Assembly (NCBI GenBank): GCA_028015205.1
Contig: CM051516.1
Location: forward strand, 61,322,230-61,386,229
Direction of reading: 5' to 3'
DNA: 64,000 bases
DNA from: Mytilisepta virgata
Taxonomy: Eukaryota; Mollusca; Bivalvia; Mytilida; Mytilidae
Shown: positions 24,420 to 34,921 of the stretch, piece after piece
How the letters are laid out: the number at the start of each line of letters is the position of its first letter
How positions within the stretch are numbered: position 1 is the stretch's first letter
Program-made: the position numbers and the translations under genes
The notes under the pieces: model-generated
What the model was told of the DNA's origin: nothing
The model's database searches: none
Seen by the model: the letters and a program-made list of their open reading frames with translations, nothing else

Positions 24420-26765
24420 TGGTTAAATGTGCTTATCATCCTTCCCTGTGATTCTATCAGCTTGTTGAGCAACTCCGAAAAATTCGTTTCAAGAAGCGCG
24501 TGCGCTGAGCAGGAGTTATCAACAGTCAGCAGGACTTATCAACAAATTTTCCCAATGTTTGGCAGCTTAGAACTTATTAAATAGCTTTCAAAATTGCAAA
24601 ATATTAATAAATATATCAACATTTGGTGTTCCTTTTTTATATTATGGCGGTTTATTTAAATGAATGATGAAAAATTTCTGAAAGTGACATCAACAAAATG
24701 TGTCTTTCCTCGGTGCTGATAATGTCTGCTGAGACTTCTTTCCAATCTTTCCATTGCATTTCATTATTTGCGATTAAATCAAATTTTTAAACGTACGCTT
24801 TATTTTTATATATCCATATTTTCGCCTGAATTAGTACAAAAACGACTAAATGTTGTTTAACCCTTTCACTGCCACAGGAAATTCACATAAATATATACAT
24901 CAGTGCCAACCTGTTTTTTTTTTTACTGTCGATTGTCCGGTGACGTTCACAATAGCATGACGTTAACAATGGCACAGCTTTAGCTTCCATAAAAGGGGTA
25001 ACATTAGGGAATACTGAATCTGAATATGGACAATTTTCGAGATTTTAAATTTCATGGAATATTCTTTAATACATCTATATACTTACCAACACATTTTTGC
25101 TAGAATCCTTGATAAAATCGACAGAGGGTTGGTTCCAGGGCTAAGCCCCCACCCAAAAACGATTTTAAGGTATTTGGAAGCTGTTTCTAGAGTGCGAAAA
25201 TGTGAATTAAGTATTACCAATGAAGTTTCATAACCGTCGGCTTTTTATCAGATCAAACAGATATTTTTTTTTAACCATTAAACGATGTATAAGCACTGAA
25301 AAAATCCCTGGGAAATTTAGAAATCCCGGAGAATATTACAGTTCACCCAGTAACCCGGTAATGGGGTCAAATTTCCTGAGGTTCAGGGAGAAATCCGGAG
25401 CATTGGCATGTATGCATCAATATATAGCTATATGACCTCATTCATTTTTTGTCATATTTTTTACTGAATTTAACAAAATCTTTGATATAAATTGTGGTGC
25501 AAATTTCGTCGATTTCAAATCATCAGTTGTGCGCAGGGTACAATTTTGAACTTATTACGTGCTTTCCGTAATGATACATCCTGAAAATCTCGAAGACCCG
25601 ACCCCCCCCACAAAATGAAAAAGAAAAGAGGTCCAAGTCTATAGAATCAGAGGTCAAAATTGCACAAAGTAATCGGGATAGAAGTTAAAAATCAGAAAAA
25701 TCGGGGACGCAAGTTGCTATCAAAAGTAATCATTAGGGAATTAACTACTGCCGTGTAGAAATTAATAATATTTATTTATTAATAATAAACAGCTATCTGA
25801 AGGAACAAGGAACAAAAAGTGATAAATTTCGGAAACAAAAATGGAATAAGATTGCGATATGATCTCGAACTGGAAATGGTAGAGATCTCCACCCTATAAC
25901 CGTATTTTTTCACCTTATTAGTACACACATTCATTGATGTATAATGGGGGTACCTAGTGGGTGTTATGTCCTGCCTCTCAAAATATGTTTGTCTTTATAA
26001 ATTTGAAAACTTTGAGATTCCCACCCTATAACCATATATAAATTTAGAGTATCCTCTGTGAATTTTAGTTGCAGTGCTTTTTGTTATACTGTCATGACTG
26101 CTTGTGATAATAAACTTTCATGAAGTCTTAAATGGAACTTGCAAATGATGCAGGTACCCTTGTTATCTTCCTACGTTATATAAAATGTTTGAGATTTCTT
26201 TTTATGAAGTACCCCGTAAAAAATTATAAATATTTTGGTATTAATTCAAAATCCATTGCTAAAGTGTGCATATTAGCATCCGTACTGGGCATGAGCACTT
26301 TGTGCTATGGTTAAAACTTTTTTGGACCAATAATAAATCTATGAATTAAAAAAAAATTTAAAGGGATATGCCATTTAAAAAGGGATATTTTTTTAGAATG
26401 TTTTGTTTTGTTTGTTGAAATGTTGTATTATTATTATTTTTTTTTGTATTGTTATTTTTATCTGATAAAAAGATATGACTCACATGAGTTAGTACTGCCG
26501 GTAAAATAGAAATATACATGTAAGGTATATATCTTCAATTTCACATCCACCTTTCCTCATCCACTATGTCAACACATTTCAGTGCTCTTTATATCCATTT
26601 GAAAATTTTGACCAAAGTATTTGATTTCATAAAAGTTTGTTGCGAAAAATTTGAGTATTTACAAAAATAAATAAAAACAAGAGATAGTTTCATTAGGGGT
26701 GGTGGTAAATAATCCATGCTATTTCATTAAAGGCGGCCAGAAAGTCAGGATTATGGTAATACTCA
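24420..26765. other. intergenic, mostly unassigned
   Basis: AT-rich. Contains a fragment of the CGACTCATCAG family near 25,490-25,540 and two similar phrases on CCACCCTATAACC (about 25,890 and 26,020). No exon supported. Confidence 0.5.
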
Positions 26766-26769
26766 TATA

Positions 26770-27759
26770 CAGTCAACTCTCGTTATGTCGAATCCATTGA
26801 GACCTGAAAATCTAGTTCAACTTAAGCATAAAAATTCGAGATATCAGGAGAAATCTGTATAGTTACTGCGGTTGCACTCCACAAATTAATAGTGGATAAA
26901 TAAATGTGAAGTGAGCCAACAAATATTATGGTCTTGTGCCATCTTCAGAGTAAATAATACCCATATACATATATATATATTCTGAAAGGCCATTATGTTA
27001 TCATTGTTTCAATCATGATAAAATAAATAAAAAATATCCATGGAAACCTAGTTAGCATAGCAACATTTCAAAAATTTTCATAAAAAAAGCTTTAAAAATG
27101 TTAAATTTCACTCCACTTCGGCTTAAAATTGATGCAACGTTTCAATCCAATGAGGAACCAGAGTGAGTTATATTTTCCTGACCAATGTAGGTAAGGGAGA
27201 TAATAAATTTGTCTCCCTTTTAGCCTCAGGACAAAAGGGAGAGAATTTAATTATCTCCCTTACCTACATTGGTTAGGAAAAGATAACTCACTCTGGTTCC
27301 TCATTGAGACTTAATTTTTCAGATTCTGCATAAAATTCCATTGCATATGCGGGGAAAAAAAGGTTTACTTTTCCGGCTCTTTTTTTCGCAATTTAACTTA
27401 CCAGTGCAGGTGCCGATTATCACTGTCAAAGTTTTACACACCACATGTCAATTCACAAGTCCAACTTTATGACCTCCCATTACTTGTCAGAAACAAAATC
27501 AGTTAATGTGTTCGTATTTTTTTAAACTAAAATCTATCCTCTTTAAGTCAGTATTATAATTTTGAGGTTAAGACATTTATTATTTATCTATCATGTACTC
27601 AAACTTTACCAACTCTAATAATTAATAAAATTCTGCGGGTGCATTTCTCTGAAACTAAGATAATTAATGGAGTGTATCCTGCTGTTGCGGGTCCAAACAG
27701 ATAATTTGAGTTACCCGGAATTTCGACTTAAATGTGTTCGAGATAACGAGAGTCAACTG
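26770..27759. mobile_element. TA-flanked transposon with CAGTCAACTCTCGTTAT ends and nested insertions
   Basis: The terminal inverted repeats are CAGTCAACTCTCGTTAT at 26,770 and ATAACGAGAGTCAACTG ending at 27,759, each flanked by TA. This fits the Tc1/mariner-pogo group by end sequence and target. The copy at 7,743-7,874 lacks the central part, so 26,875-27,678 is a later insertion bordered by near-identical 9-mers (CTGCGGTTG and CTGCTGTTG). That insertion in turn contains the fold-back at 27,149-27,305. No transposase frame is present. Confidence 0.75.
27149..27305. repeat. fold-back with GGTAAGGGAGATAAT arms
   Basis: The left arm starts AATGAGGAACCAGAGTGAGT. The right arm is its near-perfect reverse complement, about 60 bp each, and the inner part adds a further GGGAGA/TCTCCC pairing. 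It sits inside the nested insertion of 26,770-27,759. Confidence 0.85.
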
Positions 27760-27827
27760 TACATCTGATCTGTTTTTGAAAAAAAAGTGTCATGGAACTT
27801 TGCCCTTTTAAGTTTTAAAAAAGATAA

Positions 27828-28559
27828 GTGTTATCCATGGAAAGATGGATTATTACCGGAACGTATCTATGTTTGTTCAAATACTACGTTTGTCCTAATT
27901 TACACTGGACGTTAAACAATAATTCATCCATCCATCAAATGCTACTTAATTATCAACTGATTATTTTTGGAAAAAAAAGTTTTAGATTCATTATGGAGAT
28001 GCCCCTTACCAAACCTCGTCACTGTGTACACGGCAATGAAGTTTGGGACGTCATAGTAATGCTACGTTATTCCCATTGTTTAACGTCAAGAAAAAAAACA
28101 ATGGCCCAAAAGTGGCCCCGTGGCAGTGAACGTAGTATAAAAAAAGTGGCCCAAAAGTGGCCCGTGGCACAGAGATGGTTAAATATGTCGTCTCCTTGGT
28201 TAAACTTGAGTGATTATTTTTCGTTGCGCATAATTTATTCAGAAGTTGTTTCGCGAATGGAAACGGACTATGACGTCAACGAGGTTGCAAGTTTGAAAGC
28301 GGGTGCTTTATTTTCCCGGAAAATCATGAACAAAGATTTCCATACTGATTTTGTTTTTTAAAACATGAAAATACACCTTAATGTCGGTTTTTATATTGTT
28401 TATAAGATATTTCACGTGAACATTCAGGAAATATATACTTATTGGTATGGTAAACAACGTAACGGAAAACTTGTCGTTGCGATGAAGAATCCATACTTTT
28501 TCCGCGAAAATTTAGGAGAATTCAAAACGTTTACACATATTTATGTTTCAGATAAGTAA
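27828..28559 (+). other. two adjacent open frames of doubtful coding status
   Basis: Open frames of 177 and 64 codons stand end to end (27,828-28,361 and 28,365-28,559). A phrase CAAAAGTGGCCC is directly repeated inside the first. The protein text has no motif I recognise, and the sequence just downstream (CTCACTCGTCCC) resembles the end of the 415-bp repeat family. I regard this as repeat-derived open sequence. Confidence 0.35.
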
Positions 28560-28631
28560 TACGCTCACTCGTCCCAAGCTTCATATTCTGGCTCACGGGA
28601 CGATATCTAGCTGTCATAATGCAGATAATAT

Positions 28632-28957
28632 AGTCATTTATTCTTTGTATAAATAATAAAAGTGTTTATGGATGAAATGGCCTAGATAAGAAATTTCAAA
28701 TTTTCCTATGTTATTTAAGCTGATAGCATCAACTAATTGTTCTGGGTCTTCAACTCACGTGTACAATGCATGTGCAGGAACGTGATATCTATCTTGTACA
28801 GTGATTGGTCTATTTATTATTTAGTTATTGATAATCAACCAATGATACTTTAACAGGGACAGAAAGCACGCTAACTGCAAGCGTGGGTTCTACATTTAGC
28901 GTGGGTAGCAAGCGCCATGTTTGAAGCAGTTTTATAGAAAATTTAAATTTTTATTTT
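28632..28957 (+). repeat. split direct repeat A1 of the Ngaro element
   Basis: Starts AGTCATTTATTCTTTGTATA and ends AAATTTAAATTTTTATTTT. It equals 35,172-35,497 at a constant offset of 6,540 with no mismatch seen. It forms the left end of the element and probably carries the transcription start. Confidence 0.95.
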
Positions 28958-29424
28958 ATTTTATTTATACTCAACGTTTAATTTTTGAGTATCATTAATT
29001 TATACTATATCATTAGTGTCTTTTATTATCACATGGATTTATGTTTTTTATTCTGTCGAAATATTTCTTGCAATGGTTTGTGACGTTTGCGAATGAAACC
29101 TGCTAAAATAAACTAACGTTCGTACATTTTTATGTGCTTGTTGAAGAACATTCATTGTACCCGGACCAGAGACGCCAGAGGAACATCGGTGTGGTGTTGC
29201 AGTACATTCCTGAATCATTTACAAAATTATAGGTAACCTCTATCCTTTATATTACCATTTATTTTATTTAAGTTTTTATAATGTCTGTCACATGGTTCTA
29301 TGTAACTATGTGAAGACTTGTACAGTTATTCGGTAGTACATGTAATTTAGCTTAGTTTTATTAAATTGGGATTTTGATATTATAGTCCACATCAGGCAAC
29401 TTTATATTATTAAACCACATAAAT
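28958..29424 (+). promoter_or_regulatory. Ngaro 5' leader with candidate splice donor
   Basis: 467 bp between A1 and the first ATG. A good donor, ATTATAG|GTAACC, has its GT at 29,233-29,234. Paired with the acceptor at 30,770 it would remove the hydrolase ORF and bring the gag ATG next to the leader. Splicing is inferred, not shown. Confidence 0.4.
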
Positions 29425-30012
29425 ATGCCACATCGAGTATTGATTCTGGGTCATTCATTTATACGCCGGTTAGGGTCGTTTGTAGAGAATCACCCAGATT
29501 GGGCCGACCTGGGGTTTTATGATATTGTGTTGCAGTTTTCCGGAATTGGAGGCGGAACTCTCCGTAATGGGTCGAAATGTATAACGACCAAAGAAAATAT
29601 GGAGGTAATCAACACGTTTCATCCCGATGCTGTTTTGCTTCAGATCGGAGGGAATGATCTTAATAGGCATGGTTGCGACCCAATAAAGTTAGCCCGGGAT
29701 ATTGTAGCCTTTTCAGAGTTTTTAATTGCTGGGTATGGTATATCACACGTAATAATTTGCCAGTTATTTCCACGCTTTTCCGACAGGTGTCGTTTCAATT
29801 ACAATACACTTGTTAATTGTGTAAACAAGGAGCTCTCTAGACTCCTTAATACTGCCAATAGTGTATCATTGTGGCACAACAGAGGTTTTTGGCAGAACCC
29901 AAGGTCACTTATCGGTTATGATGGTGTGCATTTAAATCATCATGGGATGGTTAAATATGCGAAAAATATTAGGTCTGCTATTGGTATCAGTCAACAGCGT
30001 GGCCATTTTTAA
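29425..30012 (+). CDS. Ngaro ORF with SGNH-hydrolase (GDSL-like esterase) fold
   Basis: 195 codons. The four family blocks are in order: GHS with the nucleophile Ser11, FSGIGGG (block II Gly about residue 40), GGND at 75-78 (block III Asn), and DGVHLN with Asp166 and His169 of the triad. All catalytic residues are present, so an active esterase or acetylhydrolase is plausible. There is no signal peptide. SGNH domains are known as accessory domains in some Ngaro-type and CR1-type retroelements, where their role is unproven. Here it is a free-standing ORF and comes first, 467 bp after A1. It ends 762 bp before the gag start, an unusually long gap for a compact element. The start ATG follows the leader and gives a full-length domain. 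Confidence 0.88.
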   Translation: MPHRVLILGHSFIRRLGSFVENHPDWADLGFYDIVLQFSGIGGGTLRNGSKCITTKENMEVINTFHPDAVLLQIGGNDLNRHGCDPIKLARDIVAFSEFLIAGYGISHVIICQLFPRFSDRCRFNYNTLVNCVNKELSRLLNTANSVSLWHNRGFWQNPRSLIGYDGVHLNHHGMVKYAKNIRSAIGISQQRGHF

Positions 30013-30774
30013 TGACACAGTATAAATACAGGTATACACAGAGATATAACATTTACAATAAATATATAATAATGTTGTGCAGTATATTTAAAATAATTCA
30101 CTGCTTACGCATGTATTTTCTACATGTACAGTTATTTTGGTAAACCCTGTATCATAAAAATAAAATGTTGCAGGTATCTTATGTTATGTGGTTTTTTAAG
30201 AATGTAATGTCATTTATTTGTTACAAATTGGGAATTATTAACTTTATAATTCCCACTGTACATTTGTTGACAGTTTTATACTGTTTGACATTTTTCTTTT
30301 TGTGCTCATCTAATTTTAGATGATAATGGTTAGCCACATATTTATTTTATGCATTGATTTTGAAGTATATTTATGGTGCCCTTACTTTGTAAAGGCTTTG
30401 TTTTACTATATGCCTATGTGCTGTAGTGAATAATTTATCTTCTTACAATCATGCATTTTTTATGGTTTGACCAGTATTTTAATTAGGTCTATTGTTGTAG
30501 GGTACATTTATTACTTTTTTATAATATGGTTATATAAAGTCACAAGTTGTGATTCTGGTCATCTTTACAACAATATACCTATGATTATTCTGGTTTTAAT
30601 ACTTTGCATATTTTATGATTGCTAATTAAAATTAAATATTTTAGGTGTTATATGTCATGTGTATTACCTTTTCTGCTGTATCATTAACATAGCTTAAGTA
30701 AATGTATTAATTTACTTTTTCGGTTTGGATACTGCATATACTATACTGATCATTGCTATTTTTGTTTTAGCACT
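30013..30774 (+). other. 762-bp AT-rich spacer ending in a splice-acceptor-like site
   Basis: Noncoding and T-rich, ending CTATTTTTGTTTTAG|CACT with the gag ATG at 30,775, four bases after the AG. The polypyrimidine tract plus AG right before a start codon looks like a true 3' splice site. Confidence 0.5.
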
Positions 30775-31926
30775 ATGCCAAGGCAGAGAACCAAACGGGC
30801 TGCTGCTGCAAAAAATACAAGTTGCCCTGATGAAGAACCCTCAGCATCCAGGCCTAGAGTTGATGAGAATTCAGGAGATAATAGTATCGTTGAATCCTTA
30901 AATAGTACTATAATGCAGAATTCTGTTATGCAAATTACAGACATGCTGTTTCAACGCATGAAAGACAGTGGTATGGTCCTACAAAACTCAATAGGTGGTG
31001 ACATACGTGAATCTCCAGTAACTTTATCAAGTGTTACATCTAATATTAACAGTGTACAGTGTATTTCAACAGTCAATCTAAATTCTCAACCAACATTTTC
31101 ATCAGTGCCAATATTCAATTTGAGTCCGTCTTCTTCAACTTATATGTACAGCCAGTCCATAATGACACCTAGACCCAGTGCAACCGTCCAGCAACCTCTT
31201 CCTGGTACGTCAGGCATCACAACTAGTAATATAGCTGGCGGTGAAAGTACATCTACATGTACTTTCAACTTTTTACAACACTCATTACCTTTAGGGTATC
31301 ATGTCAAAGATGCTATTAGGAATGAAATTTTTTGTGATAAATATGTTGATTTTGCAACACTACTACCTAATTTTACCATAGAAGATGAATCTGTTTTATT
31401 TGAATCCCAAGTTTCGACAGTTAAAATAAGCTCTAAAGGGAAACATAAACAGATTATGGGTATAATTCAGTGGTCCAATGCATTTGACATTTTCACTGCT
31501 ATATATATAGAAAAATTTCCCCAAACTATAGCAGCTCTTTTGAAATACGGCTACAACATTAGAAATTTATCCCAGCGATATGGTTTTAGTGTTGCAAAAT
31601 TATATGATGAAAGTTTTAGAAATGCAAAATTAAGGTTTAAGTTAGACTGGTCCATTATAAATGATGAGCTGTGGAGGGAAGCATTAGCTATGCGAAATAT
31701 AAATAATAGTAGTAATGTAGCAATGCCTGTAAAACAAGGTATTAGTAAGCAGCCCTTTCTGCACAAAGCCCAGCAGGGATCAAATAAATACCCAAATGGA
31801 TACTGCTGGGCATTTTGCAAATCAGGACAATGTGCAGTTGAGAATTGCAAGCGCAAACACCAATGTGTCAAGTGTGGCCAAAAACATGCCACCGATACCT
31901 GCAATAGATCAAAAAGTAGACAATAA
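30775..31926 (+). CDS. Ngaro gag-like protein with C-terminal zinc-binding region
   Basis: 383 codons. The first 30 residues are basic and hydrophilic (RQRTKRAAAAK). The next about 140 are Ser/Thr/Asn-rich and probably disordered, and a conserved-looking globular part covers about 170-310. The end (about 342-377) carries a Cys/His cluster: C-x3-C-x4-C-x4-C-x3-H, then C-x2-CG-x2-H-x4-C. Such knuckles are typical of the first protein of DIRS-order elements and are thought to bind element RNA. The RT frame overlaps its last 131 bases in the +1 frame, so RT is probably made by frameshift, reinitiation or splicing. Confidence 0.85.
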   Translation: MPRQRTKRAAAAKNTSCPDEEPSASRPRVDENSGDNSIVESLNSTIMQNSVMQITDMLFQRMKDSGMVLQNSIGGDIRESPVTLSSVTSNINSVQCISTVNLNSQPTFSSVPIFNLSPSSSTYMYSQSIMTPRPSATVQQPLPGTSGITTSNIAGGESTSTCTFNFLQHSLPLGYHVKDAIRNEIFCDKYVDFATLLPNFTIEDESVLFESQVSTVKISSKGKHKQIMGIIQWSNAFDIFTAIYIEKFPQTIAALLKYGYNIRNLSQRYGFSVAKLYDESFRNAKLRFKLDWSIINDELWREALAMRNINNSSNVAMPVKQGISKQPFLHKAQQGSNKYPNGYCWAFCKSGQCAVENCKRKHQCVKCGQKHATDTCNRSKSRQ

Positions 31927-33508
31927 AACCCCTATTAAAGTAGCCCGTCTAAAAATCCACTTAAAAAATTATGATCCTATCCTAAAAAGATTTCTGATAG
32001 AAGGATTCAGTAAGGGATTTCATTTAGGTACTACTAAAGACATAGATGACTTGGCAACAAAAACACTAATTTCTAAAAATCATAAGAGTGCTTTGGACAA
32101 TGCTGATGTTGTATCCCAAAAAATTCAAAAGGAGGTAATGAAAGGGCGTTATGTAGGGCCTTTTAAAAATCCCCCTTTCTCAAAATTTATTTGCTCTCCT
32201 CTTGGTTTAGTTCCTAAAAAGGAAATTGGTCAATTTCGGCTTATTCATGACTTATCATTTCCAAAGGACCAATCAGTCAATTCTTTTATCCCAAAAGAGA
32301 ACTCGTCAGTTGTCTACCAGAATATTGAAACTGTTATTGATTTGGTGCAACATTATGGTAGAAATTGTATGATGGCAAAGGCAGATATTGAAGATGCTTT
32401 TCGAAATTTAGTCATAAGCCCTGAAGATTATCATTTGTTGGGTTTCAAGTGGGGGGATGGTTTTTATTATGACACATGTTTACCTATGGGTTGTTCTTCT
32501 TCCTGTCAATTGTTTGAAACATTTTCAACATCTCTGCAATGGATTCTGAATAATGAATTTGGAATAAAAGGAGTGTCCCATTTATTAGACGATTTTTTCT
32601 TTGTTGGAAGAGCTGACTCACAACAGTGTAGTTTAGCTCTAGATACATTTTTGTGGTTATGTAAAGATATGTCAATTCCAATTAAGAGAGAAAAAACTCA
32701 GCGCCCTGTCAAAACTATAGTAATTTATGGTATTGAGATTGATTCCACTAAGATGATGGCCCGTTTGCCTTCGGAGAAAATAGAAAAAATTGCATCCTTG
32801 CTAGCAGAGTTCAAAATAAAAAGAAAAGTTACGTTGAAAGAATTACAATCTCTTCTCGGGCTACTTAATTTTGCCTGCACTGTTATAATACCAGGTAGAG
32901 CATTTCTCCGTAGGTTGTTTGATCTCGTTATAGGACATACAAACCCAAATTTTCGTATAACTTTAAATGCGGAGGCAAGAGCTGATCTGAAAGCTTGGGA
33001 GGATTTTATTCTACATTTCAATGGGAAACTGTGCTTTCTTTTCCAGAATTGGGTCTCCTCAGAAGCTGTTAAGTTATTTTCAGACGCAGCAGGAGTTCAT
33101 GGGGGTTTTGCCGCAGTTTTTGGTTCAAAATGGATAGCGGGTGAATGGTCCTCTGAAATGAAACCTTTTCATATAACAGTGAAGGAATTATTTCCAATTG
33201 TCTTGGCTTTGGAAATTTGGGGACATTCTTTGGCGAACCATAAAATATTATTTCTATCTGACAACTCTGCAGTAGTAGCTATTATCAATAAAACATCATC
33301 TAAGGATAAAGTTCTGATGAAATTAGTGAGGAGGATGGTTGTTGCTGCGATGAAATTTAACATTTATTTTAAGGCAAAACACATTCCAGGAAAAACTAAT
33401 TTAGTTTGTGACTTATTGTCTCGATTTTCTTTTCAGGAAGCCCAATCTATAGCTCCATGGCTGGATCGTGTTCGCACAGTCATCCCGCTGGAACTCTTGA
33501 AAATATAG
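31796..33508 (+). CDS. Ngaro reverse transcriptase - RNase H
   Basis: An open frame of 570 codons; the first about 45 overlap gag and may not be translated. RT blocks: SPLGLVPKK at about 134-142, FRLIHDLS at 147-154, KADIEDAF with catalytic Asp197, PMGCSSS at 230-236, and HLLDDFF with Asp265-Asp266 (LLDD replaces the usual YxDD, as in this order). RNase H follows with FSDAAG (Asp430), KELFPI (Glu464), LSDN (Asp489) and a final HIPGKTN...CDLLSR. It copies element RNA and removes the RNA strand. There is no methyltransferase domain downstream, unlike DIRS. The last 52 bases overlap the recombinase ORF in another frame. All active-site residues are present. Confidence 0.93.
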   Translation: MDTAGHFANQDNVQLRIASANTNVSSVAKNMPPIPAIDQKVDNKTPIKVARLKIHLKNYDPILKRFLIEGFSKGFHLGTTKDIDDLATKTLISKNHKSALDNADVVSQKIQKEVMKGRYVGPFKNPPFSKFICSPLGLVPKKEIGQFRLIHDLSFPKDQSVNSFIPKENSSVVYQNIETVIDLVQHYGRNCMMAKADIEDAFRNLVISPEDYHLLGFKWGDGFYYDTCLPMGCSSSCQLFETFSTSLQWILNNEFGIKGVSHLLDDFFFVGRADSQQCSLALDTFLWLCKDMSIPIKREKTQRPVKTIVIYGIEIDSTKMMARLPSEKIEKIASLLAEFKIKRKVTLKELQSLLGLLNFACTVIIPGRAFLRRLFDLVIGHTNPNFRITLNAEARADLKAWEDFILHFNGKLCFLFQNWVSSEAVKLFSDAAGVHGGFAAVFGSKWIAGEWSSEMKPFHITVKELFPIVLALEIWGHSLANHKILFLSDNSAVVAIINKTSSKDKVLMKLVRRMVVAAMKFNIYFKAKHIPGKTNLVCDLLSRFSFQEAQSIAPWLDRVRTVIPLELLKI

Positions 33509-34407
33509 CCCAGACACTGTTTAATGCTTCAGTTGCTCCCACCACAGCTTCATCATATACACGCATGTGGTCATGTTATGAAAATTTTTGTAAATCATAT
33601 TTTAATGTTCCGTCTATTCCATCTACCTATAGCATGGTGTCCCAATATATAGCCCACTTATTCATGAAAAATTTAAGCCCTTCAACAATTGCATCATACA
33701 TATCAGCCATTAGTTTTGCTCACAGGACAAAAAATGCACCAGATCCCACTGATACATTTATTATAAAAAAGATTTTGAAAGGGGTTCATAATATCAGAGG
33801 TCAAGGAGATGCACGTCTACCGATTACAGGCTCCATTTTAAACAAACTTATCGATGCACTGCCTAAGGTTATCACTAGTATATTCCATCATACTATGATG
33901 AAGGCTATGTTTCTGGTTGCATTTTTTGCTTTTCTTAGAATAGGGGAAATAACTGTAAAAAATAAACACCAAGTAAAAGTTTTACAACTTGCTGACGTTC
34001 ATTTCGAAGAGGAAAGCAGCAATATGCGAGGGGTTACTATTATTCTAAAGGAATATAAACATAGTCATCATCCCAAAACTATTTACCTTGAACATGACCC
34101 TGAAAATACACACTGTCCAGTAAGAGCATTAAGAAATTACCTTGACATGGCTCAACACAAAAGTGGTCCCTTATTTTGTTTTCCTTGTGGGTCACCTGTT
34201 TCCCATTCATACTTCTCACAATGTTTAAAATTATCTTTAGTCTTTATTGATTTGGATCCAAAATACTATAAAGGGCATAGCTTCAGGATAGGAGCCGCTC
34301 CGGAAGCAGCCTCAAAAGGGGTACCATTACAAGTCATCCAAACTATGGGTAGATGGAAATCAGATGCCTTTAAACACTATATACGCATGCATAACTTTCG
34401 TCTGTAA
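33457..34407 (+). CDS. Ngaro tyrosine recombinase
   Basis: 316 codons. An N-terminal SAM-like core-binding region (about 20-115, with TTASSYTRMW and LSPSTIASYISAI) is followed by the catalytic domain. Arg161 lies in FLRIGEI, HxxR is His274-Arg277 (HSFRIGAA), Trp300 is in MGRWKSDAF, and the nucleophile is Tyr308 in KHYIR. The full R-H-R-(H/W)-Y set is present and the frame is intact. It inserts the circular DNA copy without a target duplication. The start ATG at 33,457 lies within the end of the RT frame, giving a 52-bp overlap typical of the order. Confidence 0.93.
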   Translation: MAGSCSHSHPAGTLENIAQTLFNASVAPTTASSYTRMWSCYENFCKSYFNVPSIPSTYSMVSQYIAHLFMKNLSPSTIASYISAISFAHRTKNAPDPTDTFIIKKILKGVHNIRGQGDARLPITGSILNKLIDALPKVITSIFHHTMMKAMFLVAFFAFLRIGEITVKNKHQVKVLQLADVHFEEESSNMRGVTIILKEYKHSHHPKTIYLEHDPENTHCPVRALRNYLDMAQHKSGPLFCFPCGSPVSHSYFSQCLKLSLVFIDLDPKYYKGHSFRIGAAPEAASKGVPLQVIQTMGRWKSDAFKHYIRMHNFRL

Positions 34408-34436
34408 TCTACATTTACATGTATTATGAATGCTTA

Positions 34437-34757
34437 GAGGTCAGCAGAGCCTGCTCTAGCTCTTAAAATATTGTAGATTTAATGTGTCTAACTACTATGC
34501 TTAAATTTGGAGGTCAGTAGAGCCTGCTCCATAAAATTAGATATGGACCTTGTGGAATGCTGTCTTAAGCATACTGTATATAAGTGGTTTTGTTTTTTAA
34601 TCTATGATTAGATAATGTTTGAAGAGGTCAGCAGCGCCTGCTCTTTTTTCTGTCTAGATTAATCGATGAATGTCCTATTCATCTTATCGTTTGTGTGTAT
34701 ATTGTCTCTTTTTTATTATATTTTTCATATTTTCGTAGAGGTCAGCAGTGCCTGCTC
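34437..34757 (+). repeat. four copies of a 20-bp motif after the recombinase ORF
   Basis: GAGGTCAGCAGNGCCTGCTC at 34,437-34,456, 34,510-34,529, 34,624-34,643 and 34,738-34,757. The second has one change (GTAG for GCAG), and N is A, A, C, T. Spacing is 73, 114 and 114 bp. Each copy holds a GCAG...CTGC inverted core. The spacers are AT-rich and not alike. Confidence 0.95.
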
Positions 34758-34921
34758 TACTCACATGTTTGACAATTAATACAATGTATTAAGTAAAGCT
34801 CATTTATCTTGTAACATATTATAATAAGGTGGTTGCAGGTTAAACAGTATAACAATATCTGGAACATCTAAAAATTACTCTATATTATAGTTATGACTAA
34901 GCAGGAGTCCTCGGGTGGGGG

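Noticed and set aside
27828..28361. 177-codon open frame, one of the longest outside the retrotransposon
   Set aside because: No recognisable domain, internal direct repeat, AT-rich end and resemblance of the flank to a dispersed repeat. No splice or promoter support.
30756..33363. Minus-strand open frames opposite the Ngaro ORFs (30,756-30,944; 31,551-31,904; 32,725-33,021; 33,169-33,363)
   Set aside because: They are shadows of the strongly supported + strand frames and have no motif of their own.
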